This document shows positions 30,842 through 41,905 of a stretch of DNA of 64,000 nt, piece after piece; the first letter of the stretch is position 1, and each line of letters begins with the position of its first letter. Under the pieces are notes generated by a model, which saw only the letters and a program-made list of their open reading frames with translations, did no database searches and was not told where the DNA came from. The position numbers and the translations under genes are program-made. Source of the stretch: Symbiodinium natans (lineage: Eukaryota; Sar; Dinophyceae; Suessiales; Symbiodiniaceae); NCBI GenBank assembly GCA_905221605.1, contig CAJNDS010002202.1:331501-395500 (forward strand), read 5' to 3'.

Positions 30842-32470
30842 CTACCGCGCAAGATGTAAATAACATACAGTTCTCACGTGGCCGTTCTCAGCTGCGATGG
30901 AAAGTTGCGTGGCTCCTGGTGCTTTTGCCAGGCTCTTGAAGCTCTTGTCAGCATCGAAATCCAGCAACAAACGGGCTACCTCAGAGTGGCCGTTCTGAGC
31001 TGCGATACAAATTGGCGTGGCTCCATCTGAATTGGCCAGGTCCTTGTCCACGCCAAACTCCAGCAACAAGCGTGCCACTTCCCAATGGCCGTTCTCAGCT
31101 GCCACGAACAGTGGCGTGGCTCCATGTGCTTCGGCCATGTCCTTCTCTGCACCAAACTCCAGCAACAATCGTGCCACTTCCAAGTGGCCGTTCTCAGCTG
31201 CGATGTACAGTGGAGTGGCTCCACTTGTTAAGGCCAGGTCCTTGTCTGCACCAAACTCCAGCAACAAACGCGCCACGTGCAAGTGGCCTTTCCCAGCTGC
31301 TATGGAAAGTGGGGTGGCTCCATCTGACATCGCCAGGTACTTATCCGCACCGAACTCCAGCAACAGACGTGCCACTTTCAAATGGCCGTTCTGAGCAGCG
31401 AAGAAGAGTGGCGTGGCTCCGTCTGAATCGGCCAGGTCCTTGTCCGCACCAAACTCCAGCAACAAACGTGCCACTTCCAGGTGGCCACCCTCAGATGCGA
31501 TGGAAAGTGGCGTGGCTCCATTTGTTTTCGCCAAGTCCTTGTCCACACGAAACTCCAGCAACAAACGTGCCACTTCAAAGTGGCCGTTCTGAGCTGCCAT
31601 GAAAAGTGGCGTGGCGCCACTTGCTCTGGCAAAGTCCTTGTCTGCGCCAAACTCCAGCAGCAAACGTGCCACTTCCAAATGGCCTTTCTGAGCAGCGAAG
31701 AACAGTGGTGTGGCTCCATCTGTATCGGCCAAGTCCTTGTCCGCACCTATCTCCAGCAACAAACGTGCCACTTCGAAGTGGCCTTTCTCAGCTGCAATAT
31801 GAAGCGGCGTGGCTCCATCTGCATCGGCCAGGTCCTTGTCCGCACCAAACTCCAGCAGCAAACGTGCCACTTCCAAATGGCCGTTCTGGGCTGCGAGAAA
31901 AAGTGGTGTGGCTCCATCTGACATCGCCGGGTCCTTGTTCGCACCAAACTCCAACAACAAACGTGCCACTTCCAAGTGGCCGTTGTATGCAGCGAAGATC
32001 AGTGGCGTGGCTCCACGATCTTCAACTTGGTCGGTGCCCGCACCAGCTTCGAGCAGCAGCCTTGTGGCGACTTGCCTGTCAGACCTAGCTGCAACGTGCA
32101 AAGCTGTCATGTTGTGTTGCGCCGTTCGGTTTGGATCTTGGGGTCGCTGCAAGATGGTTTCCACTTGCATTGCATCGTCTGCTTCCGCTGCATGGAGCAG
32201 CCTGTCAACATCATCGCCAGAGGTCTCGGCAAAGTCCAGAATGACCAAGCGCAATAGGCAAGGTCCTTTGAGAACCGCCTCTTCGGGCAAAATCTGCCCG
32301 TCTTCTTGCAGGAGCCGTTGTCGAAACCGGTTATGCCCACAGAGCTTTTGGAGATGGAGCTTTAGGGCGTGCACGTGGCCCGTAGCAGTGTCGCCTGTCA
32401 TGCTCAGCAACTCCTCCGGCTCCAGGTAAGCCGCCTCTTCCCCAGTCATCATCATCTGAATCCGCAACAT
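30842..32470 (-). CDS. Ubiquitin-like/ankyrin-repeat protein, copy 3 (13 repeats)
   Basis: Intact, 542 residues from MLRIQMMMTGEE. An upstream in-frame extension of 12 residues is telomere-derived, and I exclude it because the other copies start at MLRIQ. The N-terminal ubiquitin-like part and linker are as in copy 1, but thirteen ankyrin repeats follow, four more than its neighbours. The end differs: the last repeat reads ATQLSIAAENGHVRTVCYLH and stops shortly after. The insert KSFKSLAKAPG lengthens the preceding repeat. The shared block with copy 2 lies at about 31350-31520. Variation in repeat number is expected from unequal exchange between near-identical 99-bp units. Confidence 0.92.
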   Translation of the reverse strand: MLRIQMMMTGEEAAYLEPEELLSMTGDTATGHVHALKLHLQKLCGHNRFRQRLLQEDGQILPEEAVLKGPCLLRLVILDFAETSGDDVDRLLHAAEADDAMQVETILQRPQDPNRTAQHNMTALHVAARSDRQVATRLLLEAGAGTDQVEDRGATPLIFAAYNGHLEVARLLLEFGANKDPAMSDGATPLFLAAQNGHLEVARLLLEFGADKDLADADGATPLHIAAEKGHFEVARLLLEIGADKDLADTDGATPLFFAAQKGHLEVARLLLEFGADKDFARASGATPLFMAAQNGHFEVARLLLEFRVDKDLAKTNGATPLSIASEGGHLEVARLLLEFGADKDLADSDGATPLFFAAQNGHLKVARLLLEFGADKYLAMSDGATPLSIAAGKGHLHVARLLLEFGADKDLALTSGATPLYIAAENGHLEVARLLLEFGAEKDMAEAHGATPLFVAAENGHWEVARLLLEFGVDKDLANSDGATPICIAAQNGHSEVARLLLDFDADKSFKSLAKAPGATQLSIAAENGHVRTVCYLHLAR

Positions 32471-32904
32471 TGCTGCAACCCGAAACCTGAACCCTAAACC
32501 CTTCACCCTAAACCGTGCAAACCCTAAACCCTCAACCCTAAACCCTATAAACCCTAAACCCTAAAGGTGAAGAAATCTTAAGCCAACTGCTTCTCACATG
32601 CCCGACGGACATCCTCTACACCCACCCCAGACCCTGGACCCAAGGGCTTTCTGTTGGTTGCTTGCTTGCTTGGCTGGTTTAGGGTTTGGGTTTAGGGTTT
32701 AGGGTTTAGGGTTTAGGGTTTAGGGTTTAGGGTTTAGGGTTTAGGGTTTAGGGTTTAGGGTTTAGGGTTTAGGGTTCAGGGTTTAGGGTTTGGGGTTTGG
32801 GGTTTAGAGGTGTTAGGGTTGGAGGTCTCGGGCTTGAGGGTTGCGGTGCCTTCTTCGAAGCGTGCTGTTCGGGTTCAGGGTTGAGTGCTTTTGGGAGTGT
32901 TACT
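32471..32904. other. 5' flank of copy 3 and telomeric array
   Basis: CCCTAAA-like DNA directly abuts the start region (32485-32565). The conserved 5' module (AATCTTAAGCCAACTGCTTC, GACGGACATCCTC) is at 32570-32630. A TTTAGGG array of about fifteen units spans 32680-32805. Confidence 0.7.
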
Positions 32905-33008
32905 GGGTTGCCCAGTAACCTAGGCAAAAAAAGGGTGCCCGTTTTTGCATTTATAAGGGAACCTAAACCCCCCCAAAAAGGGAATAGGGGCACTACTGGG
33001 CATCCTAG
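32905..33008. mobile_element. TIR element, family 2b
   Basis: GGGTTGCCCAGTAACCTAGG faces ACTACTGGGCATCCTAG. The interior carries AAGGGTGCCC, TTATAAGGGAACCTAAACCC and AAAAAGGGAATAGGGG. It is close to 46676-46758 and 54790-54902. Confidence 0.8.
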
Positions 33009-34370
33009 TAGGGCTCAAGCAGCCCTCAAATTTAAAATCAAGAAGCCGAAGCATCAACAACAACAAACCATTTGAAGAAGTCCCCAAGCCCAAATCGTCC
33101 CTCACACAAACAAGCTAGGTCAGCTTGCATGGACCCTTATGTTCGAAAACTCCTACAGAAATCCTGAAAAGCCCTACAGCCCAAGAACATGATCCCGCTC
33201 GCCGAAAACCTAAAAAAACAACCCTTGCGAGTGCGAAAGCTGTTGTGTGCACTCTCGTGATCAGCATGCATGCTCAAGGCACGATTTGGGGTTTGCCAGT
33301 TTTGCCTAACTCTAAGCGCACGCGCGCACCCTGCTTTAACCGTCGCCAACATCAGTAGCACTTCGTCGCCGCTGCTGGATTGTCACTGACAAGCAAGTAA
33401 GTCTTCGGCTGCGTAGCTTATATAACCCTAAACCCTAAACCCTAAACCCTACACCCTAAACCCTAAACCCAAAACCCTAAACCCTAAACCCACCGCTTGG
33501 CTTATCCAGTCTGTGGGAGTCCAGACCCTATGGGTCCTAACCCCAAACTAAACCCGTGCTGTTTAGCACCCACGCTCAAGACACCCTAAGCCCAAATATC
33601 AAGACCTATAAACCCTGTATCCTAAACCCCTCTTTCGAAACTGTTTCCCATAAACACTAACCCCTAAACCCTAAAAGGACTTGATGCAAGCCAGGCAAAG
33701 AGGTAGCTATGTGTAAACCCTAAACCCTAAACCCTAAACCCTAAACCTTGCTTCCTTGCTTCCTTGCTTCCTTGCTTGCTTCCTTCCTGCCTTCCTTCCT
33801 TTCTTCCGTCCTTCCGCCCTTCCTTCCCTCCCTCCCTCCTTTTCTCCCTCCCTCCCTCCCCTTCCCTCTCTCCGTCGGAAGAACCGAATAAATTATTTCT
33901 TGATCCTAAAAAAAATATTTTCTGATCCTAAATAATTTTTCTTGATCCTAAATAAATTTTTTTGATCCGCATCCCCGAAGAAACCCCACAACGCAAACAC
34001 CCAAACTTCCTATGAACGACATGCTCACCAAAATCCGTTAAACTCTATAGGGTGTAGGGCTTATAAGCCCTATAGTCTTTTAAGCCATAAACCGAACGGC
34101 TGATTTCCTCGACCCGATTCAACCCCCCCCCCCTCCCCCTGCCCCCATCACCCTAAACCCTAAACCCTAAACCCTAAACCCTGAACCCTAAACCCTAAAC
34201 AATAAACCCTAAACCCTAAACCCTAAACCCTGTTGATGCCCCAACCAATGATTTGTTGATGACTTTTCTTGATGACAAAGAACCCGGAGGATGACTCTTC
34301 AATGCCCGAGTCGACAATGTGAAACAACTCTTTCGGGTCCCCTTAGCCTGTGGCTCTGGGATTTTCATAA
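33009..34370. other. Shared 5' module of the ankyrin unit, CT-rich tract
   Basis: From 33290 to 33720 the sequence matches 26985-27430 and 36180-36800. A CTTC/CCTT-rich tract lies at 33748-33870, followed by TTTTTTGATCCTAAATAA-type repeats at 33895-33970. CCCTAAA tracts lie at 33425-33495, 33715-33750 and 34150-34235. No gene is seen. Confidence 0.65.
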
Positions 34371-34481
34371 CCCGTAGGGTCCGCGTACCTAAAGAGGGTA
34401 TACTTGGGCCTTAACGTACATCCTGTGTAAGGACTTTGGGGCCCAAGTATATTACAATAAGGCCAAACGGACCCTTAGGGT
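34371..34481. mobile_element. TIR element, family 1
   Basis: CCCGTAGGGTCCGCGTACCT and GGCCAAACGGACCCTTAGGG are degenerate inverted ends. The interior GGGTATACTTGGGCCTTAA and GGGGCCCAAGTATATTA is typical of the family. It lies about 40 bp past the stop codon of ankyrin copy 4. Confidence 0.75.
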
Positions 34482-34523
34482 AACCCGAAAAAGCATGTCG
34501 GCAAACATAAGAAAATATGTCCC

Positions 34524-35124
34524 TCATTGTAACAAGCGTGCCACGTCCATGTGGCCGTTCCGAGCTGCAATGATAAGTGGTGTGGCTCCATCTGTTTTGG
34601 CCAGGTCCTTGTCCGCACCTTTTTCCAGCAACAAACGTGCCACTTCCAAGTGGCCGTTCTGAGCTGCGATGAAAAGCGGCGTGGCTCCATTTGCTAAAGC
34701 CAGGTCCTTGTCCGCACCTAACTCCATCAACAAGCGTGCCACTTCCAAGTGGCCGTTCTGAGCTGCGATGAAAAGTGGCGTGGCTCCACCTGCTTTGGAC
34801 AGGTCCTTGTCTGCACCAAACTCCAGCAACAAACGTGCCACCTCCACATGGCCGGTCTGAGCTACAATGAAAAGTGGCGTGGCTCCACTTGTTAAGGCCT
34901 GGTCCTTGTTCGCGCCAAACTCCAGCAGCAAACGTGCCAGTTCTACTTGGCCGTTCCGAGCTGCGATGATAAGTGGCGTGGTTCCATTAGCTAAGGCCAG
35001 GTCCTTGTGCGCACCAAACTCCAGCAACAAGCCTGCCACTTCCAAGTGGCCGTTCTGAGCTGCGATGAAAAGCGGCGTGGCTCCACCTGCTGTGGCCAGG
35101 TCCTTGTCCGCACCAAGCTCTAGC
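34524..35124 (-). CDS. Ubiquitin-like/ankyrin protein, copy 4, exon 2
   Basis: This continues the frame of 35230-35843 after removal of the element at 35125-35225 and one copy of its target duplication. It begins within the third ankyrin repeat (LLLELGADKDL), carries repeats four to eight and a truncated ninth ending VARLLQ. With exon 1 the coding length is 1,215 nt, or 404 residues, one more than copies 1 and 2. Repeats here are more divergent (for example LARLLLEFGANKDQA, LLMELGADKDLA), so this copy is older or less homogenised. Confidence 0.85.
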
Positions 35125-35225
35125 CTTACTTCTCCAATGACCAAGGGGAAAAAAGGATAAACTTTAATATTCCTACTATATAAGCAAACCCAAAAAGTTT
35201 AAAGTTCAACTAAAGGCGAAGTAAG
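35125..35225 (-). mobile_element. Introner-like TIR element inside ankyrin copy 4
   Basis: 101 bp with ends CTTACTTCGCC and GGAGAAGTAAG on the gene strand (inverted, one mismatch), flanked by a 4-bp direct duplication GCTA (35121-35124 and 35226-35229 on the plus strand as TAGC). Left in place it stops the frame. Taken out with one GCTA it restores TTG-CTA-GAG-CTT, the conserved L-L-E-L of the ankyrin repeat. The upstream GCTA supplies a GC donor and the element's last two bases supply the AG acceptor. A pyrimidine run (CCTTTTTTCCCC) lies near the acceptor. It is thus both a transposon-like insertion and a plausible intron. Confidence 0.85.
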
Positions 35226-35229
35226 TAGC

Positions 35230-35843
35230 AACAAACGTACCACCTCCAAGTGCCCGTTCTTAGCCGCGATGAAAAGTGGCGTGGCCCCATCAGAAGTCGC
35301 CAGGTCCTTGTCCGCACCAAAGTCCAACAACAAGCGTGCCACTTCCAACTGGCCTCTCAGAGCTGCGAAGAACAGTGGCGTGATTCCGTGGTCTTCAGTT
35401 TGGTTGGTTGCCGCACCAGCTTCAAGGAGCAACTTTGCAAAGACTTGCCTGCCATACGTCGCCGCAACATGTAAGGCCGTCATGTTGTGCTGCGCCGTTC
35501 GGTTTGGATCTTGGGGTCGCTGCAAGATTGCTTCTACTTGTGTTGCATCGTCTGCTTCCACTGCATAGAGCAGCCTGTCAACATCATCGCCAGAGGTCTC
35601 GGCAAAGTCCAGAATGACAAGGTGCAATCGGCAAGGTGCTTCCAGAACCGCATCTTCGGGCAAAATCTGCTCGTCTTCTTGCAGGAGCCGCTGTCGAAAC
35701 CGGGGATACCCACAGAGCCTTTGGAGATGGAGCTTTAGGGCGTGCACGTGGCCCGTGGCAGTGTCGCCGGTAATACTCAGCAACTCCTCCGGCTCCAGGC
35801 AAGCCACCTCTTCCCCAGTCATCATCATCTGAATCCGCAACAT
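35230..35843 (-). CDS. Ubiquitin-like/ankyrin protein, copy 4, exon 1
   Basis: Starts MLRIQMMMTGEEV as in the other copies. It contains the ubiquitin-like region (here LCGYPRFRQRLLQEDEQ), the linker and ankyrin repeats one to two and most of three. It ends two bases into a leucine codon at the GC donor. Without splicing it would terminate after LLLLTSPLVEL, in the inserted element. The 5' flank (35870-35945) carries the module shared with copies 1 and 3. Confidence 0.88.
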
Positions 35844-35945
35844 TGCGGCAACCTTGACGCGGGATGTCACTCACACCCTACTGTCTGGTTCAAGAAATCT
35901 TGACCCAATTGTTTCTCACATGCGGCAAGGGACATCCTCTACACC

Positions 35946-37965
35946 AAGGTTGAAATGAGGGTCCGTGCAAGCTTACTTAGCTTGTGTTTTGTGAGCGACT
36001 ATTTGGGCCCGGCTAGGTCGTGTTGACTTCTGGCTGTGGCTTTCCAGCCTACTACGATGCTTACTATGATTTCTGACTCTTCGGTAACAAGGCTGTTGCC
36101 CATACGGTACGTTCGGGGGACGGCCAAAACTGGACGCATGGTGCAAGCCAGCATCGTATATTGCCGGCACAACGAGCAAGCATTTGGGCTTCGGGACTGC
36201 TTCAGATGTTTGATTCTTTCTGGCTCCTTTCTTTTAATTTTCAGGGGTGGTCTAGCTGCTAAGAAACGAAAACCCCAAAGTCCTAAAACCTGAACCCGAA
36301 CAACAAGCTCTGAAAACCAAAATTCTTACCTCGAAGCACGCAAGTGCACCCCACTTTAACTCTCCTGTCGCCAAGTTCAGTGGCACTTGGTGGCCGCTGC
36401 TGATTGTCATTGACAGCAAGTAAATCTTCATCTGCTTGGCGTAACCCTAAAGACGCAGAGACTCCAATACTCCTAAACTAAGGTATACTCCTCAAACCAT
36501 ATAAGGAACCCTAGTATACTTTAAGGAATATTTCGTAATTGGGGGGTATCGGAGTCTCTAGGAACCCTAAACCCTAAAACCACCGCTTGGCTTATCCAGC
36601 CTGTGGGAGTCTACACCTGACAGGGCCTAAACCCAAAACTCAAGCCGTGCTGTTGAGCACCCACGCTCAAGACACCCTAAGCCCCGAATGTGAACCCATA
36701 AAACCAGTATCCTAAACCCCTCTTTCCGAAACTGTTTAGGGTTTAGGGATCCTAAACCCTACAAGGATTTGGTGCCAGCCAAGCAGTGAGGAAGCCAAGT
36801 CGTTTGCCTACAGATCCATCTTCCGTCGCGGTTGAGGGCTAGGCCTCATGGTGTTCAGGGTTTAGGGTTTAAGTTTACCCAAAATCCTAAACTGAACCTT
36901 AAGCCCCACAACCCTGTGACCCTGTTACCCGAAACCCTGATCCCTAAACCCTAGAACTGGCTAGCCCTAAACCCTAAACCCTAAACCCTAAACCCTAAAC
37001 CCTAAACCCTAAACCCTAAACCCTAAACCCTAAACCCTAAACCCGCTAGAACCCAAAACCGTTTGGGGTTTGAGGGTTTTTATTCAGCCTGAGGCTAGGA
37101 CCCATGAGATGAGACGCCCGGGTGGCTAAAACAAGGTGGACTTCTTACTTCTTCTTCTTATTCTTCTTCTTCTTATTATTCTTATTCTTATTATTATTCT
37201 TATTCTTCTTCTTATTCTTCTTCTTATTATTCTTCTTCTTATTATTCTTCTTCTTCTTCTTCTTCTGCTTCTTCTTCTTCTGCTTCTGCTTCTTCTTCGG
37301 CTCCCTTAAGGTTCAGGCTTTAAGGCTTAGGGGTTGAGGTCGTGCTAGGAACTTTCCACTTCTCACCACCCCTTGATTCAAGATTATCCGTTGTAGCATA
37401 TTGTCGCGCATTATAAGATGTTCTAGCCTATGATGCTCATGCATGAAAGTGTATGCTCTAGTTTAAACCCTAAGCCCTAGACCCTAAACTCTTCGTTGCT
37501 ACACTAGGCCCTACTTTGGGGCAAACCCTGGACAAAAAGTATATACTTTCTAGGTAGAAGTAGCTATACTAGGAACCCAGAACCACCAAAAGCATTAAAG
37601 TGTGGTACTCCTAAACCCTAAACCCTAAACCCTAAACCCTAAACCCTAAACCCTAAACCCTAAACCCTGAACCCTGAACCCTGAACCCTGAACCCTGAAC
37701 CCTAAACAAAAGTATTAAAGTACAGTACTCCAAACCCAGTAGGGCACAGGGTCGAGGGATGCTAACGACCTTCAAAGTCCTTGCGGCCCTCGTGCATGTC
37801 TAGGACAGAGGTGCCTTGGGCTTTGGGGTGTAGATGGGATAAGGCTTCATAAGTTTATAGGGTTTAGGGTTTAGGGTTTATCGGGTTTTGGTGTGCACTT
37901 CTGTCATCCGTGGGGTGCGTTGCCGGGTTTCCGCTCAAGGGCCGACTGTGGGGGGGATGCTATAC
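35946..37965. other. Upstream module of copy 4, TIR element, TTC microsatellite
   Basis: 36180-36800 matches the modules at 26985-27430 and 33290-33720. Inside it, at 36455-36560, sits a TIR element (AGAGACTCCAATACTCC facing GGGGTATCGGAGTCTCT) that is absent at the same point at 33420. A CCCTAAA array of about ten units lies at 36965-37050. A (TTC/ATT)n microsatellite fills 37138-37300. Mixed CCCTAAA/CCCTGAA arrays lie at 37613-37708. The unique island 37740-37810 is open on the minus strand (VLDMHEGRKDFEG). Confidence 0.65.
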
Positions 37966-38020
37966 CAGATCGAGGCAGGTCAGAAGCATCCCACGCAGCG
38001 GCGGCGGGGCTTGCTTCATC
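37966..38020 (-). CDS. Orphan exon, unknown protein
   Basis: An ACGGCCAG acceptor and a CTG/GTATAG donor bound 55 nt reading DEASPAAAAWDASDLPRS plus one base. It is acidic and alanine-rich. Downstream on the same strand another island (SALERKPGNAPHG) follows a CCCACAG, but the phases do not agree. Confidence 0.4.
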
Positions 38021-40490
38021 CTGGCCGTTTGAGTTTAGGGTTTCGGGAGATGACAGCGAAACTCATCAGCCCCGAAACCTCCCCAAGCCTCTCCAACCCC
38101 CCCCCCCCCCACCCAAAAAAAAAAAAAAAAAGAAAGCCCCCTAAACCCTAAACCTAAACCCCAAACCCGAAACCCTAAACCCGAAACCCAACCCCCCCCC
38201 CCCCCACCCCCAAAAAAAAATTAACAATGACAAAAAAAACGGAGCAACGACGGACCTGGGCTGGAGAAGGTGCTAACACCACTCTGGGAGCGGGTGGCCT
38301 CGGTACCATGTGCCGGGGTTTTAGATTTAGAGTTTACAACTTAGGGTTTTAGGTTAAGGATTTAGGATATAGGGTTTAGGGTTTAGGGTTTAGAGTTTAC
38401 AGTTTAGCCTAACCTGGGGGAATAAAAGGTTGACCTTTGGGACTATAAGGGGATTATACTACCCCAAAAAGGTTAAAGGATACCTGCTCTACTACTAGGT
38501 TAAGGTTTTAGGTTAGAAGGGTTTAGGCTTAGCGTTTACAATTTAGGGTATATAGGGTTGTAAGGTTTGGGTTTGTAGGGATTAGGGTTTAGGCTCAGGG
38601 TTTACAATTTAGGGTTTGCAGGGTTTGTAGGGTTTATAGGGCTGATAGCAATTTAGGGTTTTTTAGGGTTAATAGGGTTTATAGGGTTGATAGCAATTTA
38701 GGGCTTATAGGGTTTATAGGGCTTATGGAGGGTTTATAGGGTTTAATAGGGTTTAATTATATATTGGGGTTTATAGGGTTTAGGTTCCAGGGATAGGAAG
38801 TAGCGCTTAAAGGCTGCTTTTGTTCGACGCATGGGAGGTTCTGGGGTACACAAGGATGGTCGTCTTCTCCGTTTTTTTTTTTTTTGTTTGGGGCGGGGGG
38901 GGGGGGGGTAGGGTTTAGGGTGTAGGGTTTAGGGTTTAGGGTTTCGGGTTTAGGGTTTAGGGGAATTGGGGAATTGGGGAGCGAAGGAAGAGGAGGGGGG
39001 GGGGGGCATGAAACCCTAAACCCTCAACTGTAATTCAAAAGGTTACAAATTGGGCTGTCGCCCAGAGTCTCCCCTGTCCCCCCCAATGATCTATTGTGCG
39101 TAGCCGTTTTTTTGTGTGCTGTCTGGCCGCCAAAGCGCCAAACCAATCCTGGATCTTCCAATATCCCGGAGGTATTGCAAGTAAACTCGAAGTTAGGGAG
39201 GAACACCTTAAATCCTAAGTCCTAAATCCCTAAACCCCGCTAACTTCGGCAGAGAAAGGGATGCAATAGCGGGCCGCGCAGCCTATGTTTTCACTAGTTT
39301 AAGGCTTGCGGTTCTAAGCCAGGGTTCAGGGTTTATCCCAAACCCTAAACCCTTAAAACCTTAAACCCTAAACCCTAACCCTAAACCCCAAACCCCAAAC
39401 CCTGAACCAGAAGCCCACACACCCCGAAGCCAAGTTAATGAGCAACTCAGGGACCCTAAGCCCTAAACGCTAAACCCTAAACCCGAAACCCCAAACCCTG
39501 AACCCTAAGCGCTGAACCTTGAACCAGAAGCCCGCTAATGAGCAACTCAGGGCCAAGTGACAGTGGCTTTCGCTCCGCCCCTGGAAGGCTGAATGGTGGC
39601 AGGCGCTATCTGAAGGAGATCAGGGTTTAGGGTTTAGGGTTTAGGGTTTGGGGTTTGGGGTTTGGGGTTTGGGGTTTGGGGTTTGGGGTTTGGGGTTTGG
39701 GGTTTGGGGTTGGAGGTATACCCCTTATACACCCTATAGAACCCCAGGGCCCAGACGTCAGAACCCTTTCAAGAATGTAGGGGGCCATGTTAAGGGACCA
39801 TTTTCAGGGAACATATAGCTACCCTTAGACTCTGTCAACTAGAGGGGCCAGTCAAGCAGGGTTGAGGTCTTGAGGCTTGGGGTGTTGGGGCTTAGGGTTT
39901 TAGGGGCCAGAATCATGAGGATGAGCATATGGTGTAGTAGAAATGCGTGCTATTTATTCCGAAGTGCAAGTCATGGGTAGCCATGAAGGTCCCTTATCGT
40001 CTCATGTAAACCATGTTTCCTCGGGGCTTCCTCTCGGTATTGCTCGTGTCATCGCAAGGCCGGTATAGGTTTCGGGTTTAGGGTTCCTCCCTTGCCAGTG
40101 AATGTGATTGGGAGCAGAGGGCCTCGTTCGGGTAGGCCTGGGAAGCCTATATATATATATATATATTCATATAGACAGTCAAGAAATCAACCCGGAACAC
40201 TACACCGTCAACCCTGAGACGCTTTCACCATGTAAGCCCCAATATAGTGGCCTGAATAATTCTAGTAGGGTTTGGGGAGAGGGGGGGGGGGTTATTGCAG
40301 TATAATTATAAGGGATCCCGAAAAGAATCCTGTTAGTATTTATTCTAACCCCTAAACCCTAAACCTTAAACCCCGAACCCTAAACCCTAAACCTAAACAC
40401 TACATTTTACAAACCCTTCAACAGCCCGAGGCTGTCCCCCCACGACAACTTCAGAACCCATCCCCAAGCTCCCAGCTGGCTGTGGGGTTG
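38021..40490. other. Repeat-rich noncoding stretch
   Basis: C/A runs lie at 38098-38132 and 38195-38220. A degenerate family-2 element sits at 38407-38502. ATAGGGTTT-type sequence fills 38540-38780. TTTGGGG array (about nine units) at 39650-39712. The 38230-38310 island (plus: LEKVLTPLWERVAS before GTACC) is exon-like but unassigned. Sequence at 40242-40347 is related to 17822-17935. Confidence 0.55.
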
Positions 40491-40690
40491 GGGTTTAGGG
40501 TTTAGGGTTTAGGGTTTAGGGTTTAGGGTTTAGGGTTTAGGGTTTAGGGTTTAGGGTTTAGGGTTTAGGGTTTAGGGTTTTAGTGTTTAGGGTTTAGGGT
40601 TTAGGGTTTAGGGTTTAGGGTTTAGGGTTTAGGGTTTAGGGTTTAGGGTTTAGGGTTTAGGGTTTAGGGTTTAGGGTTTAGGGTTTAGGC
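40491..40690 (+). repeat. Long perfect TTTAGGG array
   Basis: About 28 consecutive TTTAGGG units with a single TTTTAGTG interruption near 40579. Together with 44331-44445 and 63666-63870 it is among the longest and least mutated tracts of the window, suggesting recent formation or expansion. Confidence 0.95.
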
Positions 40691-41171
40691 TGACAACCCC
40701 GAAGCCCAAAACACGAGACCCCTAGCCCTGGTCCACGAAGGCCTTCCGCCGTTGCCTCGGATACTCCTGAGTCACAACAGGGGCTGTCGGGCGCAGCGTG
40801 TGTCTTCAGGATTTCGGGGTTCAGGGTTTAGGCTTTCGAGTTTAGGGTTTGGGGAAGGACGTTCTGGGAAGGTTTAGGGTTGAGGGCTTCGGGTCGTCTG
40901 TAGTCAACAAGGGGGGAAAAGCGGAGGGTGGGGGAGGGGGGGAGGCGGAGGGGGCAGGACAAGGGGTTTATAGGGTGTAGGGGAGTTTTGTGGTTTGGGG
41001 CTTATAGGGCTTTCGGGTTCAGGTCTGGAATTCCTGGGCAAGGGAAGAGGCTTGTCATGGCCCATGTCTTAGCTGAAGAGCCGCTAACTTGTACGTACGT
41101 AAGTTAAAGTGACAACCCGCAACAAAAAGGTTCAACAAGGATTACAGTGCTTGGTGGGTATTTGAGGCCCC

Positions 41172-41207
<36 letters not shown>

Positions 41208-41905
41208 ACCCCCCCCCCCCCGCATAGATTGCAAAACATCCAACTACCGCGTGGGATTCACGGTCTTGGGGGCTTAGCGCCCTAAACCCTAAACCCTAAA
41301 CCCTGAACCCTGAACCCTGAACCCTGAACCCTAAACCCTAAACCCTAAACCGTCTTTAGGGCTTTGGCTTTCAGAGCTCTCCGGGTTGGGAGCAGAACGG
41401 GTCCCAAAGAGACGTCAACCCTACCACCCTGACAAAACACGAAGCCCAAAGTCCTAAACCCTAAACCCTTAGGCCTAAACCCTATAAGCCCTAAACCCCA
41501 AGCCCTAAACCCCAAACCCCAAACCCTAAACCCTAAACCCCAGGACTTGGCAAGAGTTTCCGCCCTTCTGGGTACGCCGGCGACGTCGAGGCGTTGGACG
41601 TCTTCCTCGAACGATTCTGTGGGGACCTGGGTTGATAGGGTTTAGGGTTTAGGGTTTAGGGTTTAGGGTTTAGGGTTTAGGGACCGGAGCGAAGGGAGGC
41701 TCTCAAAATTTAATGGGGTTTGGGGTTTAGGGGTTTAGGGTTTAGGGGTTAGGGGCTTGGGGTTTAGGGTTTGGGGGTTAGGGTTTAGGGTTTGGGGGTT
41801 GGAGTTTAGGGTTTTGGGGAGAGTTTACATGCTACGTCACTGAAACGGTAAGCCAGAGCCCGTTTTCCGACGACCTACACCCCCACAAGCCCTACGTCTC
41901 CTTCC
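40691..41905. other. Noncoding stretch with a C tract
   Basis: The island 40737-40766 (minus: EYPRQRRKAF after GACTCAG, before GTGGAC) is a weak exon candidate. A C run with single A fills 41168-41221. CCCTAAA tracts lie at 41280-41350 and 41455-41545 and TTTAGGG at 41637-41680. The island 41560-41635 is open on both strands (plus: GYAGDVEALDVFLERFCGDL; minus: FEEDVQRLDVAGVPRRAETL). Confidence 0.5.

Noticed and set aside
32471-32506. An N-terminal extension of ankyrin copy 3 (KGLGFRFRVAA)
   Set aside because: It is a translation of telomere-like DNA, lacks a shared start and is absent in the other three copies.
37122-37337. A phenylalanine/leucine-rich plus-strand frame resembling a membrane protein
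   Set aside because: It is a translation of a TTC/ATT microsatellite.
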